This document shows positions 1 through 10,147 of a stretch of 64,000 nt of DNA, piece after piece. The DNA lies in NCBI GenBank assembly GCA_015501585.1, contig JADNRY010000011.1:248001-312000 (forward strand), written 5' to 3'. The DNA comes from Rhodocollybia butyracea. Its lineage: Eukaryota > Basidiomycota > Agaricomycetes > Agaricales > Omphalotaceae. The notes beneath the pieces were generated by a model. The model made no database searches and was not told where the DNA came from. It saw only the letters and a list, made by a program, of their open reading frames with translations. Positions within the stretch are counted from its first letter, which is position 1; every line of letters starts with the position of its first letter. The position numbers were made by a program, and so were the translations under genes.

Positions 1-31
1 TGTCCATGAAGCGCGTAAACTACTCTGTGGC

Positions 32-637
32 TCATAGATTAAGCTTTCCTGTTATGCGCATACTTCTTCTGCTCGCTCCGGTCGGAACTGGCGCACTCGC
101 GCTCGCCGTACCGCTAGTGACTTGTATAGTTGTAGCGAAAGTCTCGTGAGCCGGAGTCGCTTCAGCCTAGAAAATGTTAGGTGTTGAAGAGGGAAAGGAG
201 AGCAGAAGGCTTACACCAGTAAGATATGAACGGAAAACACCTATCTGAGCTTTTTCTGCAGAAAAAGTTGGCGGTATTTGCAGAGTAAAGTTTTGGTGTG
301 GAGGAAGGGAACCTGGAGGTGTGGAATACTGCGGATTGAACAGCCCTTTGAACAAAATAGTGCCAAGCGCGTTGTTGGGATTAGGGCATGAACCGTCATC
401 GTTACAAGGGATGATACCAATGGCAGCGGAAATATCCGGAGAGGCTGAGAGAGAATTCTAAAGCGATCCTCAGCCTGCTAATTCGAGAAACAAAAGTGGG
501 ATACATACAGGCTTTATAATCGTAAGAGTAAACTCGGAGCCTGGAGCGAAAGAAGTACCATCCTGGGGATAAGCGATGCTTGCGGATTGGGCTACTACAG
601 TAGAGACGAGAGCAAGGAGGATAGCGCAGAACTTCAT
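32..637 (-). CDS. Small secreted protein, Kre9/Knh1-like N-terminal family (intact copy 1)
   Basis: Predicted secreted or wall-associated protein of about 168 residues. Three exons: 637-509, 457-215 and 166-32, all phase 0, with introns of 51 and 48 nt. Residues 1-17 form a signal peptide (MKFCAILLALVSTVVAQ). The body has the family layout of a Pro-Gly-Ser N-terminal strand, then KP, a Cys pair near residue 65, and the block PPHQNFTLQIP. The acceptor of intron 1 was set at the first TTTAG because that gives a NSL-type segment continuing into the conserved beta strand; a later CAG would shift the frame. The C-terminus is rich in Ser, Thr and Ala. A damaged second copy lies at 8441-8902 and 1394-1520. 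The family is common in Agaricomycetes; its biochemical role is unknown to me. Confidence 0.8.
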
Positions 638-1007
638 AGTTGATGTGTGTTTTTTGAAAAATGATAAAAATTCAAAACGTCGTTATGTGTGTGGGCGTAA
701 ATTTGGTCGTTATTTGTGGGAAACCGAGTACAAGCTGAGCATTGTTTTTATACCTCTGTTGAAGAGTTTCATCCTCGTCCTGCCCCCGGGCCCGGCATTT
801 CTATCTTTCAATCTGGTGCTGTGCATTTTGATGAACTAGCGTGGAGCGGGAGGACTCCTGAGGACTCAGTACTCAGGCCTCAGGAGTCGCCTTTTTACAA
901 TTTTAGACACGCTCCTCGAGCTTCCTCGAGGTACTCAACTTTAAGATTTACCAAAGATGAAAAAGAGATAACGATGTTTGATGCAGTGATCAACGGATCT
1001 GCATAGG
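638..1007 (-). promoter_or_regulatory. Upstream region of secreted-protein copy 1
   Basis: On the minus strand a TATAAAAA box lies near 746-753, about 110 bp upstream of the ATG, followed by a segment (ATGCTCA) that is also conserved upstream of copy 2 at about 8309-8325. The two upstream regions match over roughly 360 bp (up to near 1003 here, 8100-8440 there), so they share a duplicated promoter. Copy 1 differs by an added palindromic block at 853-888. Confidence 0.55.
853..888. repeat. 36-bp palindrome in the copy 1 promoter
   Basis: Arms GACTCCTGAGG (853-863) and CCTCAGGAGTC (878-888) are perfect reverse complements of 11 bp. The 14-bp loop contains ACTCAG twice. A second, shorter inverted repeat, CCTCGAG/CTCGAGG, follows at 914-931. 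The corresponding place upstream of copy 2 has only one half (CTCCTGAGTC near 8195). Confidence 0.8.
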
Positions 1008-1230
1008 ATTGATTCGGTAGACGAGCTAGTGTGGCGGTATGCGCGTGCTCATGATCTGATCTGGAAAACTACATTGCTAGATTTGGAGTACACTTTGCTT
1101 GCGAATAGATGCCGAACGTTGAAAAAAAAGTTGTAAGAAATTAGACCGAACCGCGCGATTTTCCAGCATGCTTCCAGTAGGAAAAGTGATCTGCAACGGA
1201 CAAGTATTATAGGAGGGAAGAATTCGAAGC
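1008..1230. pseudogene. Fused fragments of the two genes found at 13.5-15.8 kb
   Basis: Bases about 1008-1143 match 13932-14077, the 3' part of the unknown coiled-coil gene on the plus strand, with scattered substitutions and a 3-bp deletion. Bases about 1147-1225 match 15533-15626, the 5' part of the beta-propeller gene (minus strand coding). The two pieces abut although the parents are about 1.45 kb apart. Order and orientation are kept, so this is an internally deleted remnant of a tandem duplication. The stretch 1231-1393 shows nothing I can assign. Confidence 0.75.
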
Positions 1231-1393
1231 TGATTGCGGAAGATCCATCTATCAAGGCGCCAACTGGCTTCATTTGGGTGTAATTGTTATTCACTCGTAT
1301 GATAGAAAAGGGTCATTGAGCTGTGTTTTGCCAAGATTGAAGTAAAGAACAGTCTGACAAAATGTCCATGAAGCGTGTAAACTACTCTGTGGC

Positions 1394-1520
1394 TCATAGA
1401 ATCTGCTTTCCCGTTATGCGCATACTCCTTCTGCTAGCTCCGGTCGGGCTAACTGACGCACTCGAGCTCGCCGTACCGGTAGTGACTTGTATAGTTGTAG
1501 CGAAAGTCTCGTTAGTTAGA
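1394..1520 (-). pseudogene. 3' end of secreted-protein copy 2, severed
   Basis: Matches exon 3 of the intact copy (32-166), including the Ser/Ala-rich tail and a stop at 1396-1394. It ends abruptly at the LTR beginning at 1521. The missing 5' part is at 8441-8902 on the other strand. TTAGA at 1516-1520 is one half of the 5-bp target duplication; the partner is TCTAA at 8898-8902, which reads TTAGA once that segment is flipped. Confidence 0.85.
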
Positions 1521-1812
1521 TGTAACGCTAGAGTGACAGAGTCACCGTAGCGCAACACGGGAAGTGTGAGAGAAGAGGTGGTCTCGAGAGAACCGTTGTA
1601 AACCGGGGGGATTTCGATTCACCAGGACCTATCTACCTACAGCAAAGTACTCTACCTTATATACCTTTCTTGAGACCTATTACTATAAGTAGATATTATA
1701 TAAATACGAAACGAGTAAGTAAAGAGCGAATTATCTACTAAAGTTCGATGAGTAAACAAAACAATTAAGGAAAGTGTTAGTGACCAAAGTAACAAGTCAC
1801 GACTCCGTTACA
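1521..1812 (-). repeat. LTR of the gag-only retroelement (3' LTR)
   Basis: 292 bp. Read on the minus strand it starts TGTAACGGAG and ends AGCGTTACA. It matches the LTR at 8903-9194 with only one difference that I found (G/A within CTCTC[G/A]AGACC). It has a TATATAAGG box in its middle, the likely promoter. Confidence 0.92.
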
Positions 1813-1866
1813 TACGCCCTCCAGAGATCCATCACGACTGAGGATCTCTCTTCTTCGTCTAACGCA

Positions 1867-4614
1867 TCACACCACGGAATATCGTCGGCGTGAGTTTCTT
1901 TTCCCATGATGGTACTGACTATCATCAACAGAACGCGTAAAATCAGTTTCTAAACAGTCACTGGACTGCGTTTCGGGTTTCAGTGCATCGGGAAGGGGAT
2001 TCAGAGGAAGAATATGTGTAGCCGGCGCAGTAGAGCGGCAACAAGAGATGTTCAGCGAGGCATTGAGGCATGAGTGAGGGGAGTGTGGATTTTTGCGAGT
2101 TGGTGAGGTATCAGCGGGATGACCTCCGGTCAAACCAGTCGGGGCAACGCCGGATGCTGGTGAAAGAATTCGAGGACCGCCGGAAGCTCTATGGCACTTC
2201 AAACCAATCTTCTGGTGCCTATCCTTCTGTCCCTTCCGCCCTCTCTTCCTTTCCTTTCTCGATTTTCCCTTCAATCCTTCATGTAGGTTATGATTGTCTG
2301 TAGTCAATCCATCAATTTGCACACCATTTCTATGCACGATGCGCTCAAAGCGCTGCCAATCGATGATTCGCGTCCCTGCAAATACTTCTCCAGTGTTGAG
2401 ATCAAAGGTGGCAAGTCCGTGGGGTCGAATAAATGGGTCGTGATTGACTTGCTCAGCAAAGAATGGGTAGATTGCAGGGATATCAACCGAGCGTAAGTCG
2501 ACATTCTTTCTTCGTAGAATGCGGTCGAATTTAATGCAAGCATGAACGTCGGGAAGGGATATGAAATGTGTGTGTCCGATGGGAGAAGAAATGAGGATCT
2601 TGCCGTTTCGGGATTGTTGAAGCCAGGGGAGAGGAATCTGAATAGTAGAAATGAATTTATCACGTTTTTTCGTTAGTCTTTCAATTTTCCTAGGTCGAGG
2701 ATGGACCCGCCCTCCATTCATCATTTCAGTTACTCGTAATGTTTGTGTTCGAGCATCTGGACAGGGTAGAGTAATATCTGTACTCCCGCCCTCCTTTCGT
2801 TTTTCACGGGAATCGTGCAAAATGGAATTTTTCTTCTTCTTTCGGCGAGTCTTCTTGGTACTCGCAACATTTGCAATGCTAAACTCGCACCGGTGTGCAG
2901 ATTTCATTTTCGTGAACCGAGTGGGACATCCAGACTCTCCCATCGATAGGCATTCACTATGTTGGCCCCTACTGACAAAGTTCGGGCAAAGATGTGAGTC
3001 TCTACGACGATTCGCCGGAGGTCGGCTGTTCACTTCAAAATCTGTATCTAAACTGGGGAGGCCAAAACTCACCATCCCAAAGTCAAGTTCGGAAATTTGA
3101 TCTCCATCTTCAATGTCAGAAGAGGTATAAATATTACGGCGCACTGGTTGCCTATCGGGGCAGTGGCGGCTTATATGTCCATACTCGCCGCATCGGAAAC
3201 ACCGACCAGTCGCAAGGTATTCATTTCTTTCTTTTTCTGAAAGCTTACGTCGCTGATTTCGACGTATAGAGCGTCTCCCATGCAATTCCGGTCCATTCTT
3301 GTAATGTCCATGTATGGAGTTCTGTTGGTGAGCAGAACTATCTGATCTGTTCTCGTGTTCGTGCTGACTTGATTCATTGCCACTGAATTCACCGTCAGAG
3401 TACTGGTAATGTCCAGAGTCGTTGCCTTCAGACTCGAACCCACTACTCGAAAATCCATTCAAAGCTTCCTCGGCAACAGACTGATTTGAGCCGAAGCTAT
3501 TGCCTTCAGATCCGGAATCACTGTGCGAGGATTCACTCTCGAAATGCCGATGTTGGTGGGAGTCCTCGGGTTCTGAGTTAGACTCGGAATCACCACACGA
3601 GGATTCATTCTTAGAATGCCAATTTTGGCGGGAGTCATCACGTTCTGAGTTAGACTCGGATGGGCCATTTTCCTGCTCCGTCGAGTAATCACTACTGTCC
3701 AAGGCATGTTCAATAATTTCAACGAGTTCTGCGGCTATGGCAACGTCTCTGTAGGTTGAAATTTCTGGGTTCAGCTTTTGCCTCCAGAGCCCTTTTTGAA
3801 TATCTCCATTTAGGCTTGACCACAATTTGTGGACCCTCTCTCGTTCATCAAGAATGCCAACAGTGTCAAATAGGTCATTCAATTCAGCAAGAAAGTCTCG
3901 AACCGACTTATCATCCTGGGAAGCTCGTTTGAGTTTACGACGTTGATCCATGCGGTACGTCACTGGAAAACAATAGTTGTACAATCCAGTAAAGAATTCG
4001 TTCAATCTCCAGTCAAACGGAGAGTCTGCAATCATAGTCAAATAAAACTGATATGCCTTTCCCGTTAGGTACTTCGACAATTTCATTACACAGCGATTTT
4101 TAGGGACACGCCCATCACGTACATATGCCGTTCCTTCAGTCACAAACTTAATGAACGCTCGAATTTCCACAGAGCCATCATATAACTCGGGGGATCGGGC
4201 TTGAGCAACATCCTGCTCTTTCTCTTGTGATGTTTCCGCCGGCGCTTGTCACGGCGTCTATATCCCGAATCGGTGCTGTCCGAACTCGAAGTGTCGGAAT
4301 CTGAATCTGACGTTGACGAAGAGCTCAAATCAGAGCTGGAAGAGTCAGAAGAGGAGTCGGAAGGATAGCCTCGACCCTTGTTCTTTTGCTTCCCGGCTTG
4401 CCTTTTGCCCTTGGCCAGAGTCAGTAATTTTGATAACTGATTTGTTGGAGCTAGAAGCTCGTTAGGGCGCACAACACGCTCAATATTCGGAACCGAATAT
4501 TTATTAGATGGCTTTCTCGGCCTGTGCTCGACAATATTTCTTATGTGAGCTTCAACTAAATCTGTCAAGGCTTCTGAGCCGGCGCGGTGTTTCAGCCGTT
4601 TCTTTACTTTCTTT
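1867..4614 (-). CDS. Retrotransposon Gag, C-terminal three quarters
   Basis: Reads right to left. After a basic/Ser-rich segment (about 4570-4200) comes the retrotransposon Gag domain, from the segment VEIRAFIKFV onward (about 4165-3700). A long Ser/Asp/Glu/His-rich low-complexity stretch (about 3690-3270) follows. Then a CCHC zinc knuckle, CFRCGEYGHISRHC (about 3201-3160), and about 400 residues without recognised domains. A one-base frameshift lies near 4180-4165, in or next to a run of five C: the upstream frame ends at 4140 while the Gag domain is in another frame. The coding region is cut at 4614 by a Harbinger element; its start is at 9304. Confidence 0.8.
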
Positions 4615-5033
4615 AGGGTGTATTAGCCGCACGTCTCAAATCGATTTTTTTTGAGACACAGAGCCTTACGTTTACTTGTCGGACATACTGATACTGTATC
4701 TGATCCGAATTGCCGTGCCGGATGACATGTTGCACTTTTCAATGCTCGCCGCTGCTACCTTCCGCTCTTACCATCGTAGCTGGGCAAGCAAGTTATCCAC
4801 TGTTATCCAAGTCCTCTGAGACCTATTTCACATTGCCACCTCCACAAGCTGACCCCGTTTGGCTAGTCTCTTGCTAAAACCTTCAAGCCACTGGAGCCAA
4901 TGCTTTAGTGGCACTTTTGCCCCACTCGATGACGTCTCTCAAACGCGGTCACGGATATGTTGAGCAGGGATAGAGCAGGGAAAAGGGTATAAAGGGTGTC
5001 TGGTACGTGTTTTCTCCTCCCAGCTTGAACTTC

Positions 5034-6458
5034 ATGTATAACGATAAAGAAAACACACAGAAACGCCGCGAACTTGATCGCTTCTTCGATGCGCACTTCG
5101 ACAACATCTGCCGTCCTCCGGTTTCTTCTCGCATAGCAAAGGAGTATGGGCATTGCTTTGAAGTCTCTGAAGCAGAGCTTCGAGAGCTTCCATACTCTTT
5201 GGAATCTGACATCGATGATCAAGTCGACGATAATCCTTGGCACTCCCAGTCCTCATCTCCGGACAATCATGTTGTGGCCTGTCCTGCCGCAAACACGTCA
5301 GTATCTCAACCAGGCTTTCCATCCTTTCATTTCGCCCAACCTCTACCAATGGTTTCCACGTACAAGGACCATTCCACATCTATGCCACCTCTGGGTGGCT
5401 TTCAGGACCGCTTTCTCCCTCCTATCTCCCGTTCAATGACTCCTGTGACCATGGCTGGAGGTAGTGTCACTCGGACTCCTCTTGTATCCAGTCCTTCACG
5501 CAAGTGGAATGTCGATATCGAACAGGCTCGCTGCCAAATTGGTAACAGCGCTGCTGCTGCCAAACCGTTGAAACCCACTGCTCAGGTGGGTGAGCGTCGC
5601 TTTAGTGGAGCGGACTTAGTGGAAACAGCTCGACAAGCTGTGGAAACAAACCCGTTCCTCGCTCCGCATGGTCAGAAAGGCAAAGTGTGGCAGGAATTGA
5701 CTGACCGTTTGGTGGCAAACCCAGCGTTTCGGCTGAAGAATATTGAGTCGTCCTCCATTCGAAGCAAGGTTATGGGTCTGGTAGCTTATAAGAAGGTACG
5801 CTCCTTCGTTGTATCTTCTATCTATTGTCTTACGAACTATTTATTTCCATCTAGAATCCCGCCAGTACCACCCGTGAGGTGCGTGCCATCGCCAACATTC
5901 TTGACAAGAACGAATCATACAAGATCACTATCGCGGCCCTTCTTGAGCGTCTCGAGACGCAAAACGATGATGCGGAACATAAGTCAGAGGAGCAGAAAGC
6001 TGCGTTAAAACAGGTATGTCCACGTTTTGTTGTTGTTTGCCTAATCCTAAACATTGTTTTTCAGAAACAAGATGAAGATAACGAGGGAGGGGCTATGATT
6101 CGGGAGGCCTCTATGAGGACCTTTGTCAAGAAGCGCAAGCAAAGGAATGATTCTGTATGTGCCTATCATTGCGATCTCTTCGTTGTCTGATTTTATCTAA
6201 CAGGACAATGATACGGAACCAGAAACTCCGAAGCGATCCTCCAACAAGTCGAGACGTGTTCATCGTGAGGACTCTACAGGCAAGGTCCTCATTAGTCTCA
6301 TTGAGAAGGGTCAGCAAGATCAGAAGGCCCATCAAGAGCAGATGACGAAGCTCTTGGAGAACTCAGATAAGCGAGGACAGGAGATGGCGGGGATTATGGC
6401 AGGTTTCCTGGATATCGAGAAAGCTCGTTTCAAGGCTGAGCAGGCTAAGTCTACTTAG
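5034..6458 (+). CDS. Harbinger Myb/SANT-like DNA-binding protein (copy A)
   Basis: About 421 residues after removal of three introns (after VAYKK, ALKQ and RNDS; 59, 51 and 49 nt). The helical segment around residues 185-250 (ADLVETARQAVETNPF ... WQELTDRL ... IRSKVMGL) has the spacing of the Myb/SANT-like proteins encoded next to Harbinger transposases. The C-terminal third is charged and likely coiled coil (LEKGQQDQKAHQEQMTKLL). By family knowledge such proteins bring the transposase to the nucleus and TIRs. Start chosen at the first ATG (5034); a TATAAA lies near 4989. It is convergent with the transposase gene, 80 bp apart. Confidence 0.8.
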
Positions 6459-6538
6459 TACTGTTTGCCCAGTGTACGATACATTGCTCAATTGTTACTG
6501 TAACTTTAAATTCAAAATATTATGTATTTTACGAGTTA

Positions 6539-7745
6539 TCAAAGTTGTAAGTATTCATTGAGGGAGGGAGGATAACAGTCCAAAGTCTGTGCAGTTTGGT
6601 TTGGCCGTATACAGTTATAACAGTTGGAGAGTAAAACACCAACCCGGTAGTATCGTCCTATGGGAGAGCAGTATACCTTGAGCTTCCACCAAGCATTTAG
6701 GAATGGCCAACTCTGAACAACATCCGCAAACCCATGCTCTACCTCAATTCGTACCTTTGCCATAGCTTCATTCCAGTCCTTCTCATCTCTTGTACGCTGT
6801 CCAGCCCCAGCAAACGGACTCATGAGAACAGGACTGATCCCATATGCAGGATCACCAAAGATTTGGAAGTAGCGTTGCTGGATTGGTGTATTACCGTCAG
6901 CACCAGGACGGAAAGCATTTGCACGGCACCATTCGAGCACTCCAGAGTCAGCAAGCAAGTGATTATCATTTCGACGACCTTCAACTGGCCCATGCAACTG
7001 ACATATTAGGCCATCAGGAGTCTTGAGTGCCTGAAACTTCAGCGCATGATGACCCTTGTACCCGTTATATGCCTGTCGCTGGAACTGTGAAGGACGACAC
7101 ATTGCACGGATGGTACAGTCAATGAAACACCAGATATTCGGGAGAGGAGCACCATGTCGATGAAGAGCATTAGCATATACTGCCATGCGTGCTGAGGAGA
7201 TTGTATGGTTCCTGGGACTAAGTTCGAGTAGGTGTTTCCACGTTTCATCCAAATACTCTGTTAGCTCATTGATGATCTCTGATATTGCAGACTGGGAACG
7301 ATCATAGCGCGAGGTTAAATCATACATGTCTCCTGCTGACCGAAAACGAGCCAAAAGTAGACTTAACGCTTCGATGCTGGGGAAGCTAGAACGCGTCCTA
7401 GTGATGAACAGATCTGGTATATGAAGAGCTGTTGTAAGTTCAGCAATTTCCTCTGGATAGAATCTGCAAGAGTATGTTAGAAAAAACAATGCAATAGGAG
7501 GTTGAAACGTACCTGAACCAGTACAGACACTCTCGGCGTGGCATGTTATCTAGAAACTCCCATGTGATGCGCTCTCCTCCCTGCTCAGGGCGTGCTCTTT
7601 TCGAGGACTTGGTTGAGATAAGAGCTGCAAGTTCTGAAGGAGAAAAGGCTGGCTGGTCGATATCGAGAATGCTGGTTGTGTTAGAGCTATTGATAAGCTC
7701 AGGTCCGATATAGTTAAGAAGCACATTGCGCGTTGCAGGCTGCAT
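6539..7745 (-). CDS. PIF/Harbinger transposase, DDE superfamily (copy A)
   Basis: About 385 residues in two exons; one 49-nt intron follows CLYWFR (about 7512-7464). An N-terminal helical region (DNA binding, with RYDRSQSAISEIINELTEY) precedes the catalytic core. Likely catalytic residues: Asp193 in CFIDCTIR, Asp282 in FGDPAYGI and Glu320 in RIEVEHGF. The core also carries RQAYNGYKGHHALKFQ, usual for this family. The gene has no stops or frameshifts and looks competent. It is identical in translation to the copy at 10148-11354. Confidence 0.92.
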
Positions 7746-7894
7746 AGCTCGCAGTCTAAGTTATAGTTCAGCTAGTACGGCTCACGTTATCGCGCAAGTC
7801 CGGTAATGACGTATTTATCCGGCGCTCAGTTTTGGGACAAAAAGCTTATGTTTTGCGGGACGAAAAATTTTGGGACACACGGCTAATACACCCT

Positions 7895-8440
7895 AGTCCA
7901 GAGGTACAGTTCACGCCCATCGGTTAGTTTTTCACCAATTTCGAAGCAACAACTATCACGTAGATACCGTATATGTAAAGTCAGCGACGACAACACCCTA
8001 AATTTCGTTATTTCTTTCTCTGATAAATATCTACGTATTTTCACGACACGCAAGCTACGTCCAAAGAGCCCCGAAGGGGATCACTAGTGAGCAAGGGCAA
8101 ATCCATGGATCACTGCATCAAACATTGTTGTCTCTTTCTCATCTTTGGTAAATCTTAAAGTTAGGAGCGCGTCCAAAAGGTGACTATGTTTCTGCTCCTG
8201 AGTCCTCCCGCTCCACGCTAGTTCATCAAATGCACAGCACTAAACTGCAAGATGGAAATGGAGGGGGCAGGAACTGGGCAGGACGAGGATGAAACTCATC
8301 AACAGAGGTAAGTATAAAAGCAATGCTCAACTTGTACTGGGTTTCCCCCAAATAACGACCAAATAACGACCAATTTACGCCCACACATAACGACGTTTTG
8401 AATTTTTTCATTTTTCAACAAAAACACACATCAACTATAT
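7895..8440 (+). promoter_or_regulatory. Upstream region of secreted-protein copy 2 (now inverted)
   Basis: From about 8100 onward this corresponds to the upstream region of copy 1. It has a TATAAAAG box near 8312 and the conserved TTTGGTCGTTA-type motif (8366-8382, here duplicated as AACGACCAAATAACGACC). Bases 7895-8090 hold no gene. AGT at 7895-7897 is half of the ACT target duplication of Harbinger copy B. Confidence 0.5.
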
Positions 8441-8902
8441 ATGAAGTTCTCCGCTATTCTCCTTGCTCTCGTCTCTACTGTAGTAGCTCAATCTGCAAGC
8501 ATCGCCTATCCCCAGGATGGTGCTTCTTTCGCTGCAGGCTCAGAGTTTACTCTTATGATTATAAAGCCTGTATGTATCCCAATTTTGTTTCTCGAATTAG
8601 CAGGCTGAGGATCGCTTTAGAATTCTCTCACAGCCTCTCAGGAAATTTCCGCTGCCATTGATATCATCTCTTGCAACGACGCTACGCTTCGCAAGACTTT
8701 GTCCAGCGGGCCGCTCGACCCGCAGTATTCCACCCCTCCAGGTTCCCTTCCTCCACACCAAAACTTTACTCTGCAAATACCACCAAATTTTTCTGCAGGA
8801 AAAGCTCAGATAAGTGTTTCCCGTTCATATCGTATTGGTGTAAGTCTTCTGCTCTGCTTGCCCTTCAACACCTAACGTTTTTTCAGGCTGAAGGGACTCT
8901 AA
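8441..8902 (+). pseudogene. 5' part of secreted-protein copy 2, cut by an LTR element
   Basis: Signal peptide MKFSAILLALVSTVVAQ, then two exons matching copy 1, with the same introns (after IIKP and after YRIG). The first codons of exon 3 run into the LTR at 8903, where the frame reads ATG TAA and stops at 8907. The shared 3' part lies at 1394-1520. When the two ends are joined at the single TTAGA, the reading frame continues without a stop, so the copy was intact when the element inserted. The stretch after the Cys pair (NDATLRKTLSSGP) is shorter than in copy 1. Confidence 0.88.
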
Positions 8903-9194
8903 TGTAACGGAGTCGTGACTTGTTACTTTGGTCACTAACACTTTCCTTAATTGTTTTGTTTACTCATCGAACTTTAGTAGATAATTCGCTCTTTACTTAC
9001 TCGTTTCGTATTTATATAATATCTACTTATAGTAATAGGTCTCAAGAAAGGTATATAAGGTAGAGTACTTTGCTGTAGGTAGATAGGTCCTGGTGAATCG
9101 AAATCCCCCCGGTTTACAACGGTTCTCTCAAGACCACCTCTTCTCTCACACTTCCCGTGTTGCGCTACGGTGACTCTGTCACTCTAGCGTTACA
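8903..9194 (+). repeat. LTR of the gag-only retroelement (5' LTR)
   Basis: 292 bp, TGTAACGGAG to AGCGTTACA, in inverted orientation relative to its partner at 1521-1812. The primer-binding region just inside (TATTTTGAACCCCCAACAAC) is not an obvious tRNA 3'-end match. Confidence 0.92.
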
Positions 9195-9303
9195 TATTTT
9201 GAACCCCCAACAACCGCGCTTTTCTTCATCGTCCTCGACGGCCAACTCTTCGTCTGATCAACGCGGATTCCGACCTGGACAACAAAAAACTCACTTCTTT
9301 ACC

Positions 9304-9998
9304 ATGTCGAACTATTTGACAAACCAAAACCGCGACACTAGTCGCTACAATCTCCGAAGTGGCCCTGATCGATACCAGAGACGGGAACTTACCACTGTTC
9401 GAGATGATGATCAGACTGTTGAACACAGACTGAGTCCCCGAGTGGGAGATGAATCTGCCTCGAGCTCTGAGGGAGATGGCGCTGCTGCTTTGAAACGCAG
9501 TCAGCAGAACTCTGTTGAGGATGTTAACCACAACCTCATTGATGACGAGGGGAACCCAAACGAATGGGTGACCGTCCGATATGGCTCTCGTCGAAGGGCA
9601 ATTAGTCTAGACAGCTGTGGAAATAATATTAGTAAATTTCCTTCGCGCCCTGTGATAGATTTGAAACGCGTTAGTAGACAGGGTTGGGCCAAGAAACCCG
9701 CACCATTGTCAGTTGCTCAAGGAGTTATTCGGGAAGCCGAGAGTAGGCATCCTCAATCTCACCGTATCGGCCTTCATAGACGTATGGACGCCATTGAGCA
9801 GAACACTGCTGCCGACATCCGGAGCAGTGAGGAATCGGTTTCCCCAGTGAAAAAACTCTTCATTCACAAGGGACCTGACCCGAGTAATTTTGAAGTGGCG
9901 GACATCTCTGATGATCGCCACAACCTCGATGTTTACAAGGCTTTCCGTGACATTCCGAAAGGAGAAAACGAGCCTGGAATAAATAAAATCAGGCCAAA
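9304..9998 (+). CDS. Retrotransposon Gag, N-terminal part
   Basis: Starts at ATG 9304 (MSNYLTNQNRDTSRYNLRSG), about 110 bp inside the 5' LTR. It is hydrophilic, basic and Ser-rich, without a recognised domain. The frame stays open to the Harbinger TIR at 9999. Flipped back and joined at a single TTT, it reads in frame into the segment that begins at 4611 on the minus strand (RPK followed by KVKKRLKHR), which supports one original gene. Confidence 0.75.
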
Positions 9999-10147
9999 AG
10001 GGTGTATTAGCCGCGTGTCCCAAAATTTTTCGTCCCGCAAAACATAAGCTTTTTGTCCCAAAACTGAGCGCCGGATAAATACGTCATTACCGGACTTGCG
10101 CGATAACGTGAGCCGTACTAGCTGAACTATAACTTAGACTGCGAGCT

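Larger units (their letters stand above)
1521..4614 (-). mobile_element. Gag-only LTR retroelement, 3' portion (Ty3-type gag, no pol)
   Basis: Between the gag stop at 1867 and the 3' LTR there are only 54 bp, and nothing resembling protease, reverse transcriptase, RNase H or integrase occurs in either portion of the element. The 5' portion is 8903-9998. Undoing the Harbinger insertion and the inversion gives an element of about 4.2 kb with two 292-bp LTRs and one gag gene. It would have to move with enzymes from another element, as described for TR-GAG elements. Confidence 0.8.
4615..7894. mobile_element. PIF/Harbinger DNA transposon, copy A
   Basis: 3280 bp, bounded by terminal inverted repeats starting AGGGTGTATTAGCCG and ending CGGCTAATACACCCT. 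It carries the two convergent genes usual for Harbinger: a Myb-like protein (plus) and a DDE transposase (minus). Its flanks are TTT (4612-4614) on the left and AGT (7895-7897) on the right, so it has no target duplication of its own. Each flank instead pairs with a flank of copy B at 9999-13278. Coordinates map by p to 17893 minus p, and both copies encode identical proteins; one base in the right TIR (T/C) is a difference I saw. Confidence 0.93.

Noticed and set aside
2070..3100. Long plus-strand open frames opposite gag
   Set aside because: Shadows of the gag gene with no recognisable domain or independent signals.
9157..9303. Gag start inside the LTR (upstream in-frame ATG at 9157)
   Set aside because: It would lie within the LTR (8903-9194); the ATG at 9304 downstream of the LTR is the better start.
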